A DNA stretch of 64,000 nt from Neoechinorhynchus agilis (Eukaryota > Acanthocephala), in contig CM121341.1 in NCBI GenBank assembly GCA_051530055.1, positions 2,418,001-2,482,000 of the forward strand, in the 5' to 3' direction. This document shows, one piece after another, positions 32,652 to 42,165 of this stretch. The translations under genes were made by a program, and so were the position numbers. How positions within the stretch are numbered: position 1 is the first letter of the stretch; each line of letters starts with the position of its first letter. A model generated the notes under the pieces. The model was not told the DNA's origin and ran no database searches. It saw nothing but the letters and a program-made list of their open reading frames with translations.

Positions 32652-32766
32652 GGCCGTTTTTGATGTACCACTAATTTTCAATTCTCCATCAGATCACTGC
32701 TAAGCAGCGTAGGGCTCAGTTAGTACTTGGATGGGAGACCGCTTGGGAATACCGAGTGTTGCAGGC
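32652..32766 (+). pseudogene. 5S rRNA copy 19, degenerate 5' half
   Basis: The 5' half is scrambled; the 3' half with the internal promoter is near-consensus. Confidence 0.75.
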
Positions 32767-32906
32767 TTTTTACATTTGCTAGGTATTCTTAACTCTCTTT
32801 CTAGAAGGATCGTGAAAATCAGGGACATAAGTAACATAGTAAACTATTTTTAATTCTAGCAAAAATTGTTGCTTTGCTTTAACAATAATACGTTTAATGT
32901 TACAGT

Positions 32907-33024
32907 GCCAGCATTCTTTACACGCTAGGTGCACCAGTTCTCGTCAGATCACTGCGATTAAACGTGGTGTCCGAATGATTCAATGCCGGATAGAACCATC
33001 TTGGGAATACCGATTGTTGCAGGC
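32907..33024 (+). pseudogene. 5S rRNA copy 20, degenerate
   Basis: The central region including the promoter has lost similarity; both ends remain recognisable. Confidence 0.8.
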
Positions 33025-33172
33025 TTTTTGCATTTTTGGATAAAATGTTCTTAACTTTCTCTTTCTAGAAGGATCATTGAAAATCGATTCTAGTGCTGTA
33101 TAATAAACTATTTTGAATTCTAACAAAAAGCCGTTGCTTTGCTTTAACTAATAATACGTTTAATGTTACAGT

Positions 33173-33290
33173 GCCAGCGATCATACCACGCTGAATGCAC
33201 CAGTTCTCGTCAGATCACTGCAGTTAAGCAGCGTTGGGCTCGGTTAGTACTTGGATGGGAGACCGCTTGGGAATACCGAGCGTTGCAGGC
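33173..33290 (+). rRNA. 5S rRNA copy 21
   Basis: Near-consensus, with GCCAGCGATC and GCGTTGGGC variants. Confidence 0.92.
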
Positions 33291-33438
33291 TTTTTACATT
33301 TTTGGATAAAATGTTCTTAACTTTCTCTTTCTAGAAGGATCATTGAAAATCGATTCTAGTGCTGTATAATAAACTATATTGAATTCTAACAAAAATCCAT
33401 TGCTTTGCTTTAACTAATAATACATTTAATGTTACAGT

Positions 33439-33544
33439 GCAGCGATCATACCACGCTGAATGCACCGGTTCTCGTCAGATCACTGTAGTTAAGCAGCGTA
33501 GGGCTCGGTTAGTACTTGGATGGGAGACCGCTTGGGAACACCGA
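33439..33544 (+). pseudogene. 5S rRNA copy 22, 3' end replaced by (GAA)n
   Basis: The gene is intact through GGGAACACCG, then runs into a GAA/AAG microsatellite at 33545-33600. The terminal helix and terminator are lost. Confidence 0.85.
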
Positions 33545-33602
33545 AAAAGAAGAAGAAGAAGAAGAAGAAGAAGAAGAAGAAGAAGAAGAAAGAAAGAAGA
33601 AA
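33545..33602. repeat. (GAA)n microsatellite inside the 5S array
   Basis: About 18 GAA-type units interrupt copy 22 and its spacer. Confidence 0.95.
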
Positions 33603-33752
33603 GGGTATATTTTGAGCTTTTTACATTTGGATGGAAATGTTCTTAACTTCTCTTTCTAGAAGGATCATTGAAAATCGATTCTAAGGTATAATAAACTATT
33701 TTAGTTAACAAAAATCCATTGCTTTGCTTTAACTGATAATACATGTTACAGT

Positions 33753-33870
33753 GCCTGCATTCATACCACGCTGAAAGCACCAGTTCTCGTCAGATCATAG
33801 GTCAAAGCAGCGTAGGGCTCGGTTAGTACTTGGATGGGAGACCGCTTGGGAATACCGAGTGTTGCAGGCT
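33753..33870 (+). rRNA. 5S rRNA copy 23
   Basis: Changes in the middle (GATCATAGGTCAAAGCAG); the rest is consensus. Confidence 0.75.
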
Positions 33871-34017
33871 TTTTACATTTTTGGATAAAATGTTCTTAAC
33901 TTTCTCTTTCTAGAAGGATCGTTGAAAATCGATTCTAGTGCTGTATAATAAACTATTTTGAATTCTAACAAAAATCCATTGCTTTGCTTTAACTAATAAT
34001 ACGTTTAATGTTACAGT

Positions 34018-34135
34018 GCCAGCGATCATACCACGCTGAATGCACCAGTTCTCGTCAGATCACTGCAGTTAAGCAGCGTAGGGCTCGGTTAGTACTTGGA
34101 TGGGAGACCGCTTGGGAATACCGAGTGTTGCAGGC
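34018..34135 (+). rRNA. 5S rRNA copy 24
   Basis: Near-consensus, GCCAGCGATC variant. Confidence 0.94.
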
Positions 34136-34284
34136 TTTTTACATTTTTGGATAAAATGTTCTTAACTTTCTCTTTCTAGAAGGATCATTGAAAATCGATT
34201 CTAGTGCTGTATAGTAAACTATTAATAAATTCTAACAAAAATCCATTGCTTTGCTTTAACTAATAATACGTTTAATGTTACAGT

Positions 34285-34402
34285 GCCAGCGATCATACCA
34301 CGCTGAATGCACCAGTTCTCGTCAGATCACTGCAGTTAAGCAGCGTAGGGCTCGGTTAGTACTTGGATGGGAGACCGCTTGGGAATACCGAGTGTTGCAG
34401 GC
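34285..34402 (+). rRNA. 5S rRNA copy 25
   Basis: Near-consensus, GCCAGCGATC variant shared with copies 21 and 24. Confidence 0.94.
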
Positions 34403-34550
34403 TTTTTACATTTTTGGATAAAATGTTCTTAACATTCTCTTTCTAGAAGGATCATTGAAAATCGATTCTAGTGCTGTATAATAAACTATATTGAATTCTA
34501 ACAAAAATCCATTGCTTTGCTTTAACTAATAATACATTTAATGTTACAGT

Positions 34551-34668
34551 GCCTGCGATCATACCACGCTGAATGCACCAGTTCTCGCCAGATCACTGCA
34601 GTTAAGCAGCGCAGGGCTCGGTTAATACTTGGATGGGAGACCGCTTGGGAATACCGAGTGTTGCAGGC
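34551..34668 (+). rRNA. 5S rRNA copy 26
   Basis: Three scattered substitutions, including TTAATACTTGG in the promoter. Confidence 0.9.
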
Positions 34669-34818
34669 TTTTTACATTTTTGGATAAAATGTTCTTAACT
34701 TTCTCTTTCTAGAAGGATCATTGAAAATCGATTCTAGTGCTGTATAATAAACTATATATTGAATTCTAACAAAAATCCATTGCTTTGCTTTAACTAATAA
34801 TACGTTTAATGTTACAGT

Positions 34819-34936
34819 GCCTGCGATCATACCACGCGGAAAGCACCAGTTCTCGTCGGATCACTGCAGTTAAGCAGCGCAGGACTCGGTTAGTACTTGG
34901 ATGGGAGACCGCTTGGGAATACCGAGTGTTGCAGGC
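34819..34936 (+). rRNA. 5S rRNA copy 27
   Basis: Substitutions at CGCGGAAAGC, TCGGATCAC and GCGCAGGAC. Confidence 0.9.
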
Positions 34937-35084
34937 TTTTTACATTTTTGGATAAAATGTTCTTAACTTTCTCTTTCTAGAAGGATCATTGAAAATCGAT
35001 TCTAGTGCTGTATAATAAACTATTTTGAATTCTAACGAAAATCCATTGCTTTGCTTTAACTAATAATACATTTAATGTTACAGT

Positions 35085-35202
35085 GCCTGCGATCATACCA
35101 CGCTGAATGCACCAGTTCTCGTCAGATCACTGCAGTTAAGCAGCGTAGGGCTCGGTTAGTACTTGGATGGGAGACCGCTTGGGAACACCGAGTGTTGCAG
35201 GC
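35085..35202 (+). rRNA. 5S rRNA copy 28
   Basis: One substitution (GGGAACACCG). Confidence 0.94.
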
Positions 35203-35350
35203 TTTTTACATTTTTGTATAAAATGTTCTTAACTTTCTCTTTCTAGAAGGATCATTGAAAATCGATTCTAGTGCTGTATAATAAACTATTTTGAATTCTA
35301 ACAAAAATCCATTGCTTTGCTTTAACTAATAATACGTTTAATGTTACAGC

Positions 35351-35468
35351 GCCTGCGATCATACCACGCTGAATGCACCAGTTCTCGTCAGATCACTGCA
35401 GTTAAGCAGCGTAGGGCTCGGTTAGTACTTGGATGGGAGACCGCTTGGTAATACCGAGTGTTGCAGGC
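35351..35468 (+). rRNA. 5S rRNA copy 29
   Basis: One substitution (TTGGTAATACC). Confidence 0.94.
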
Positions 35469-35616
35469 TTTTTACATTTTTGGATAAAATGTTCTTAACT
35501 TTCTCTTTCTAGAAGGATCATTGAAAATCGATTCTAGTGCTGTATAATAAACTATTTTGAATTCTAACAAAAATCCATTGCTTTGCTTTAACTAATAATA
35601 CAGTTAATGTTACAGT

Positions 35617-35732
35617 GCCTGATCATACACCGCTGAAAGCACCAGTTCTCGTCAGATCACTGCAGTTAAGCAGCGTAGGGCTCGGTTAGTACTTGGATGG
35701 GAGACCGCTTGGGTATACCGAAGTGTTGCGAA
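35617..35732 (+). rRNA. 5S rRNA copy 30 (damaged ends)
   Basis: Small deletion and shift near the 5' end and an altered 3' end (GTTGCGAACT). Confidence 0.7.
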
Positions 35733-35879
35733 CTTTACATTTTTGTATAAAATGTTCTTAACTTTCTCTTTCTAGAAGGATCATTGAAAATCGATTCCAG
35801 TGCTGTATAATAAACTATTTTGAATTCTAACAAAAATCCATTGCTTTGCTTTAACTAATAATACGTTTAATGTTACAGT

Positions 35880-35997
35880 GCCTGCGATCATACCACGCTG
35901 AAAGCACCAGTTCTCGTCAGATCACTGCAGTTAAGCAGCGTTGGGCTCGGTTAGTACTTGGATGGGAGACCGCTTGGGAATACCGATTGTTGCAGGC
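35880..35997 (+). rRNA. 5S rRNA copy 31
   Basis: GCGTTGGGC and CCGATTGTTG variants. Confidence 0.92.
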
Positions 35998-36145
35998 TTT
36001 TTACATTTTTGGATAAAATGTTCTTAACTTTCTCTTTCTAGAAGGATCATTGAAAATCGATTCTAGTGCTGTATAATAAACTATTTTGAATTCTAACAAA
36101 AATCCATTGCTTTGCTTTAACTAATAATACATTTAATGTTACAGT

Positions 36146-36263
36146 GCCTGCGATCATACCACGCTTAATGCACCAGTTCTCGTCAGATCGCTGCAGTTAA
36201 GCAGCGTAGGGCTCGGTTAGTACTTGGATGGGAGACCGCTTATGAATACCGAGTGTTGCAGGC
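36146..36263 (+). rRNA. 5S rRNA copy 32
   Basis: CGCTTAATGC, GATCGCTGC and TTATGAATACC variants. Confidence 0.88.
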
Positions 36264-36407
36264 TTTTTACATTTTTGGATAAAATGTTCTTAACTTTCTC
36301 TTTCTAGAAGGATCATTGAAAATCGATTCTAGTGCTGTATAGTAAACTATTTTTAATTCTAACAGTAAAATTGCTTTGCTTTAACTAATAATACGTTTAA
36401 TGTGCCG

Positions 36408-36525
36408 TGCAAGCGTCATACCACGCTGAATGCACCAGTTCTCGTCAGATCACTGCAGTTAAGCAGCGTTGGGCTCGGTTAGTACTTGGATGGGAGACCG
36501 CTTGGGAATACCGATTGTTGCAGGC
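36408..36525 (+). rRNA. 5S rRNA copy 33
   Basis: 5' end altered (TGCAAGCGTCATACC); promoter intact. Confidence 0.85.
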
Positions 36526-36673
36526 TTTTTACATTTTTGGATAAAATGTTCTTAACCTTCTCTTTCTAGAAGGATCATTGAAAATCGATTCTAGTGCTGT
36601 ATAGTAAACTATTTTTAATTCTAACAAAAATCCATTGCTTTGCTTTAACTAATAATACGTTTAATGTTACAGT

Positions 36674-36791
36674 GCCTGCGATCATACCACGCTGAATGCA
36701 CCAGTTCTCGTCAGATCACTGCAGTTAAGCAGCGTAGGGCTCGGTTAGTACATGGAAGGGAGACCGCTTGGGAATACCGAGTGTTGCTGGC
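36674..36791 (+). rRNA. 5S rRNA copy 34
   Basis: Last copy; ACATGGAAGGGAG in the promoter and GTTGCTGGC at the 3' end. Confidence 0.85.
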
Positions 36792-37039
36792 TTTTTACAT
36801 TTTTGTATAAAATGTTCTTAACTTTCTCTTTCTAGAAGGATCATTGAAAATCGATTCTAGTGCTGTATAATAAACTATTTTGAATTCTAACAAAAATCCA
36901 TTGCTTTGCTTTAACTAATAATACGGTAATTTCCAATAAATATTATCGAAAAAATTCTACGTCACATTACGCCACGTAAGAATGTCTTAGTCAATGTTTC
37001 CTTATGGTTTCTTATGGTCTTCATATTCAATTTATCTAA

Positions 37040-37981
37040 ATGGGATTACCTGGAAGAGCTCGTGGTGGAGGACGTGGTGGATTCGGCGGTCGTGGTCGTG
37101 GTGATGGACGCGGTCGGGGGCGTGGAGGATTCGGGGGTCCCTTTAAAGGAGGTCGAGGAAGTGGTGGTCGTGGTGGTGGTCGTGGTGGTCGTGGTGGTGG
37201 TGGTGGATTCGGCGCAAAACGGTCTTCGAATAAAGTAGTGGTTGAGCCTCATCGTCATCCTGGGATATTCGTCGGTAGTACAGGCAAAGAGGATCTTTTA
37301 CTGACGAAAAATTTGGCTCCAGGATCAAGCGTTTACGGTGAGAAATTGATAGTAGTTGAATCGGGTCCGACGGATGCGACATCTACGGACAACATAAAGA
37401 CTGAATATCGTGTGTGGAATCCGTTTCGTTCAAAATTAGCAGCGGCGATTTTGAGTGGAGTTGCTGATATTGGTATTAAGCCTGGGAGTACTGTATTGTA
37501 TTTGGGAGCGGCATCCGGTACAACTGTTTCTCATGTAAGCGACATTGTCGGTCCAAGCGGTCTTGTTTACGCAGTTGAGTTCAGTACACGATCAGGTCGC
37601 GATTTACTCACTGTCGCAAAGAAACGGACGAACATTGTTCCAATCATTGACGACGCTCGTCATCCGCTCAAATATCGAATGTTGATGGGAATGGTAGATT
37701 GTGTGTTTGCCGATGTCGCACAACCGGATCAAGCGAGAATTCTTGCTTTAAACGTTCATCATTATCTAAAAGGAGGAGGACATTTTGTGATATCCATCAA
37801 AGCGAGTTGTATTGACAGTACGGCAGCGCCTGAAGCTGTTTTCGCTCAAGAGGTTAAGAAACTTAAACAAGAAAGGCTGAAACCACGAGAACAAGTGAGT
37901 CTTGAACCATTCGAACGAGATCATGCCGTTGTTATCGGTATTTATAAGCCAATGAAAGTGGAGCCACAAAACGAACAATGA
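37040..37981 (+). CDS. FBL: fibrillarin, rRNA 2'-O-methyltransferase
   Basis: Fibrillarin is the catalytic subunit of box C/D snoRNPs and methylates rRNA in the nucleolus using S-adenosylmethionine. The single exon encodes 313 aa from ATG 37040. Residues ~5-58 form a Gly/Arg-rich domain. The conserved body follows with [39 protein letters not shown], the SAM-binding stretch [80 protein letters not shown] and [16 protein letters not shown]. All match fibrillarin at expected spacing and length (human 321 aa). The gene lacks introns and starts only 115 bp after the 5S array. Confidence 0.98.
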   Translation: MGLPGRARGGGRGGFGGRGRGDGRGRGRGGFGGPFKGGRGSGGRGGGRGGRGGGGGFGAKRSSNKVVVEPHRHPGIFVGSTGKEDLLLTKNLAPGSSVYGEKLIVVESGPTDATSTDNIKTEYRVWNPFRSKLAAAILSGVADIGIKPGSTVLYLGAASGTTVSHVSDIVGPSGLVYAVEFSTRSGRDLLTVAKKRTNIVPIIDDARHPLKYRMLMGMVDCVFADVAQPDQARILALNVHHYLKGGGHFVISIKASCIDSTAAPEAVFAQEVKKLKQERLKPREQVSLEPFERDHAVVIGIYKPMKVEPQNEQ

Positions 37982-38044
37982 ACTCAATTATATCTTTTTG
38001 TGTGTATTGAAAAAAAGAGAGAAGGTGATTTAGTCCCCTTTTTT

Positions 38045-39170
38045 TAACTAAACTCGGGTTCCATCGGTCTGTAAACTTAGGACCGGACATTATTCGGATA
38101 CAAATATTTTTCGGATAACACAAAACCCTTTTTGGAGTAGAATTATATAATTTTAACTTTTTTGTCGAAAATAATCACGGTGCTCCATTGCACTGTCTCT
38201 TGTTCTTTTCCTGCAAGATCTTTGATTCTCTTTATAGCAACAGTAAATGAATGAGACAATAATCTGGATAAAATTGACGGTTCAATTAATTGAAGTTTCA
38301 TTGTATTTTTACCTTAAGAAACAATTTCCCCCCAAAAACAACCTCTAAGTTCGTTTCCCTTGAAAGTATCCGAAAAGTTTTCATTATAGCAAAATTGGGA
38401 TTTTAAATTCTGAAAATTAAATAGAGTAGAACGCCATTTATACGCGAATGGATTAGGACCGGGCATTATTCGGATACAAATATTTTTTGATTACACAAAA
38501 CCCTTTTTTGAGTAGAATTATATAATTTTAACTTTTTTGTCGAAAATAATCACGGTGCTCTTTTGCACTGTCTCTTGTTCTTTTCCTGGAAGATCTTTGA
38601 TTCTCTTTATAGCAACAGTAAATGAATGAGACAATAATCTGGATAAAATTGACGGTTCAATTAATTGAAGTTTCATTGTATTTTTACCTTAAGAAACAAT
38701 TTCCCCCCAATAAACAACCTCTAAGTTCGTTTCCTTTGAAAGTATCCGAAAAGTTTTCATTATAGCAAAATTGGGATTTTAAATTCTGAAAATTAAATAG
38801 AGTAGAACGCCATTTATACGCGAATGGATTAGGACCGGGCATTATTCGGATACAAAATTTTCTTAACACAAAACCTGAAGAATAGGAAAATTATGGTCGT
38901 TATTTATGGAAATAATCGCTCATTTGATCTCTGTTCTTCCTTGAAGATCTTGTTTTTTTGTAGCTGCAGAAATGACGACATTATGATCTGGATAAAATTG
39001 ACGGTTCGATTAATTGAAGTTTCATTGTATTTTTACCTTAAGAAACAATTTTCCCCCACAAAACAACCTCTAAATTCGATTTCTTTTGAAGTATCCGAAA
39101 AGTATTCATTATAATAAATTTCAAATTGGGATGCTAAATTCTGAAAATTTAATGGACCAGAACGCCGCTT
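38045..39170. repeat. 375-bp tandem units of a pogo-like MITE, three copies
   Basis: AGGACCGGxCATTATTCGGA occurs at 38079, 38454 and 38830, and each unit continues with GATCTTTGATTCTC and AAAATTGACGGTTCAATTAA. The phrasing (AGTAGAACGCC...ATTCGGATA) resembles terminal repeats of pogo/Tigger-type DNA transposons, but no transposase is present. The third copy is the most diverged. Confidence 0.75.
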
Positions 39171-39725
39171 ATAAGCGAAATCCCTTCCGATCAACCACTT
39201 CTTCCTGTTCCTATCAATCGTGTCTCCTCTGTTCGTATCCTTGGTATCAATTTTCACGAAAATCTAAAGTGAAACACGCACATATCAATTTCGTTACATA
39301 AAGGTTCTATTAAACTATCTTCTTAAACGGCTCCGATTCCTTGGATTATCATCCAAAGACCTTAAGCACCTTTATAACAACGGCATTCTCCCAACGATCA
39401 CCTATGCATATCGAGCCTTCTGCAATTTCTCTTCTAAACTATTCAAAAAACTTAATACATTTCGCAAGAGTTGCGCTCCAACCTCCGAACTCGTGCCCTT
39501 AGAAAAACATCCCTTTCAGCGCCTTCATTCTCTTGTTTTTCTTCAATTTCCACCACACATTTCTCCTTTTACTCACACTTACAACATTCGCCCCCGCCCA
39601 ATATTTTCTATCGTTAAGTTCCTCGCACAAATCTCTACCTCTGCTCTGTCTTCCCCCACCGCTCAATCTTCCAAATGCGAATTGATTCGGAGGAGTGAAT
39701 GGAAAACAACAACTAACAATTAACC
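39171..39725 (+). mobile_element. LINE reverse-transcriptase tail (fragment)
   Basis: Broken frames read VRILGINFHENL (LINE consensus VxFLGVxFDxxL), RLRFLGLSSKDLKHLYNNGI, LPTITYAYRAFCNF and then SLVFLQFPPHISPFTHTYNI. These are the region after the catalytic fingers of a CR1/Jockey-like LINE. The sequence is broken in several places and has no reverse-transcriptase core. A second copy of its 3' end lies at 41470-41653. Confidence 0.6.
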
Positions 39726-39823
39726 AACCAAAATCAACTTAGTACAAGATTCACTGGTTACCTAACATACAAGGTTCAGTAACTTGTACTTCTTATTTTA
39801 AATAAAACGTGTTTATATTATAT

Positions 39824-40056
39824 AGACCGGAAATTATTCGGAAAGGATTTTTTTGGGATAACCCAAAACCCGCTGGGGAGTGGTTTAAGAGAAGTAAAAC
39901 TAGTCGAAAATAATCTCTTATTTGATCTCTGTGCTCCATTGCACTGTTTCTTGTTCTTTTCCTGCAAGATCTTTGATTCTCTTTATAGCAATAGTAGCTA
40001 AGACAGGCGCTTCCCATAAAATTGACGGTTCTATAAATCGACGTCCCACTGTACTT
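39824..40056. mobile_element. dispersed copy of the pogo-like MITE
   Basis: ACCGGAAATTATTCGG at the left and ATTGACGGTTCTATAAATCG then ACGTCCCACTGTA at the right. The right end looks like a complete terminal inverted repeat ending in TACAGT (complement). It shares the GATCTTTGATTCTC interior with the 375-bp array. Confidence 0.6.
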
Positions 40057-40117
40057 TTAAGTGGATTCTTGTAGTCCTGGTGTCTTCCTTCGGAACTGGG
40101 GGACTTTCATCTTTAGA

Positions 40118-40283
40118 ATTATTGTTCAGAAGTCTAAACCCGCAGTAAATGATTATTTGGATTAAAAACGTTTAGAACCTCGTCGGGTTCATCATCAGTC
40201 TGTTTGTACCCGATGAGGTTCTAAACGTCTTTAATCGAAATAATCATTTACTGTGAGTGTAGACTTCTAAACAATAATTCTAA
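40118..40283. repeat. single-copy palindrome related to the 346-bp repeat
   Basis: AGAATTATTGTTCAGAAGTC at the left is inverted at the right (GACTTCTAAACAATAATTCT). Inside, on the minus strand at 40198-40171, CTGATGA is followed by one base and a perfect 5-bp stem GAACC/GGTTC, then TAAACG in place of GAAACG. Confidence 0.75.
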
Positions 40284-41289
40284 TCACATTCCCCGGTACC
40301 TCACATATCGACACTTTCATCCTTATTCCTGGTTGTGGTTTCGTCGTTTATTATCCAAGTTGCCAATATCGATTTGTGTCATTCTAATGAATTTTAATAC
40401 GGATTCTGTTCTAGAAAAATATCTTACAATTCAGACGCGCCAGCGAATCGTTATCCTTTAGTAAAACCGAATTCCAAAAAGGGATACGAATGAAAATAAC
40501 TCGCGACCGATTGTTCCCTTAGATGCTAATGGAATTTAATTTCGATTTATTGGTAGATTTTTCGTCTATTTGTAGAGCACAGAAAACAATTTTGTTATAT
40601 TTTCCATTCTTTTATTATTCCTGTGCATCGAATTAAACTTTGGGTTTTGTAAGATGCGCGTAAGGAAACTTTAGGTAAAATTAAGCTCTGTTGGAGAAAA
40701 AGATAGATTTAAACATCTCTCGAAGGTGAAACTTTGATCTAATTTCTTTTGCCTACTTTTAAATCTATGCTCGTTTTGATCCATTTTTTCCAGGATGTCC
40801 CAAAAAAATTATACACACTTTAAATAAATGTAAATTTAAGGTTTATCATAATTTTTAATAACTTTCAACATGTAAAACATTGTAGAAATATCATTATTGT
40901 TATCACGTGTTCTCAAACTGATGTTCGTTCGGCGCCAGATACTGCTCATAATGCGAAGTTATGGAATAGCACAAATGATGAAGCAATTCCCTTGGTTTAT
41001 TCGTACATTCATGACCAATAAATGCCTTCGATTGAACAACTGTTGCATAAAAAGAAGTTTTTTTCTTAGTTATACCACCCCCGGATTTATTTCAGATATT
41101 TCGCCAAGGTTTCTCATTAGTGCGGATAAAACACATCAGTAAATTTTTGAATCAAACCCCTCTGTCCAAATCTTTTTGACAAAATTTCATCAAGAAAGGA
41201 TGGAAAGATGATTTTGAAATGAGAACCTCACGACTTCGTCGAAACATTTCCAGTAATCTTTCTTCTTTTGCGTAGCTTCATACTCTTCT
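40284..41289. other. intergenic with possible Tc1/mariner-like remnant
   Basis: AGGATGTCCCAAAAAAATTA and TACACACTTT at 40793-40823 resemble a terminal repeat of Tc1/mariner-type elements. The following ~250 bp may be decayed transposase in antisense, but I cannot show a motif. A CTAATGA...GAAATATC segment on the minus strand at 41120-41092 is a diverged hammerhead-like motif. No gene was recognised. Confidence 0.4.
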
Positions 41290-41660
41290 CTAATTCGAGT
41301 GATGGTAATTCGTGTAGATGGTTTTTTTGTTATACTCAATCTTTTTAATTGTCTTTGCACTTTTACATTTCCATCCTTTCTTCAAACTCAAGTCTATTTG
41401 AAAAACACTCAATTCAATGTGTTCAATCCGCAAACAACGAAGAACCAACTTAGTTATCAGCTGCAAAACGCCTTTATTCTCTTGTTTTTCTTCAATTTCC
41501 ACCACACATTTCTCCTTTGACTCACACTTACAACACTCACGTCGCCGTAACATTGTGCTCAATCTCCACTCTTTCTTCCCCACTGCTCAATCCTCAAATT
41601 GCAAAATGATTCGGAGGAAAGAGCGGAAAACAACAACTACAGCTATTCATTAACATAACC
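41290..41660 (+). mobile_element. LINE 3'-end fragment, second copy
   Basis: The part 41463-41653 matches 39515-39720 (CTTGTTTTTCTTCAATTTCC and the AAATTGCAAAATGATTCGGA / GAATTGATTCGGAGGA tail). It is non-coding by eye. Confidence 0.55.
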
Positions 41661-41955
41661 GCCAGAATCGACCAAAATCAAATAAACTAAAACCAACTAA
41701 CAGAGTGTATCTCGTAATCTTCTTAACATCGAGTTCAGTTCCGTCTCCCTCTTCCTTGTAGGGTCATAATGGAGTTCCTTGAATTTTTGAGATGAGAGTA
41801 TATTATGGGCAGCCATATTGTATTCATCTAAATCGACGGCGAATACTAACATCCCATCGGTGGAGACAATGAATATGGCCGCTGATTAACTAGGAATTGC
41901 CCTGAACCCAAACTGGAGCTCTTAAGTTGGTGTACGTGTAAAACGTCATTCGAAT
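41661..41955. other. intergenic stretch, nothing recognised
   Basis: Moderately AT-rich. No repeat or frame supported. Confidence 0.35.
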
Positions 41956-42165
41956 TCAATCACAAATAATATGATCAGTGTGATGGTGTGGCTACGGGAT
42001 CGCCTCTAGCACCAGTCCTGGCCGACCTTTATATGCGCAAATGGGAGGACAAGTTTGAAACTTTTAAACGATACATTATAGGTTGAGGAGAAGATATGTG
42101 GATCACGCGTTCATCATTACGAACCAGAACATCGACCATAACAGACTTAAGGAAGATTTAAATGA
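41956..42165 (+). mobile_element. Penelope-like reverse transcriptase fragment
   Basis: One frame reads CDGVATGSPLAPVLADLYMR then KWEDKFETFKRYI; the next reads RRYVDHAFIITNQNIDHNRL then KEDLNEV. These match DGVAMSSPLAPVLAELYIRHW and FRYVDDTFLL of the PLE at 12992-14026, including the catalytic segment, but the second catalytic Asp of YVDD is replaced by His (YVDH). It is a distinct PLE lineage from the 12.4-kb element. It runs directly into the 146-bp array. Confidence 0.8.

Larger units (their letters stand above)
27736..36925 (+). repeat. tandem 5S rDNA array, ~34 units of 266 bp
   Basis: Each unit is a 118-bp 5S gene plus a ~148-bp spacer (CTTTTTACATTTTTGGATAA ... AATACGTTTAATGTTACAGT). 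Units between 28143 and 30680 are almost identical. Copies between about 31350 and 33870 include several damaged ones. Later copies are again mostly intact. The array begins mid-gene at the satellite junction and stops inside a spacer at 36925, 115 bp before fibrillarin. No spliced-leader-like gene (Sm site, donor GT after a conserved leader) is visible in the spacer. Confidence 0.97.

Noticed and set aside
27736-36925. Spliced-leader RNA genes in the 5S spacer
   Set aside because: Such genes sit in 5S spacers of some nematodes, but the ~148-bp spacer has no leader-donor pair and no Sm-binding site.
37014-37258. Val-rich and Thr-rich frames over the fibrillarin N-terminus
   Set aside because: They are out-of-frame readings of the Gly/Arg-rich GGTCGTGGT repeat.
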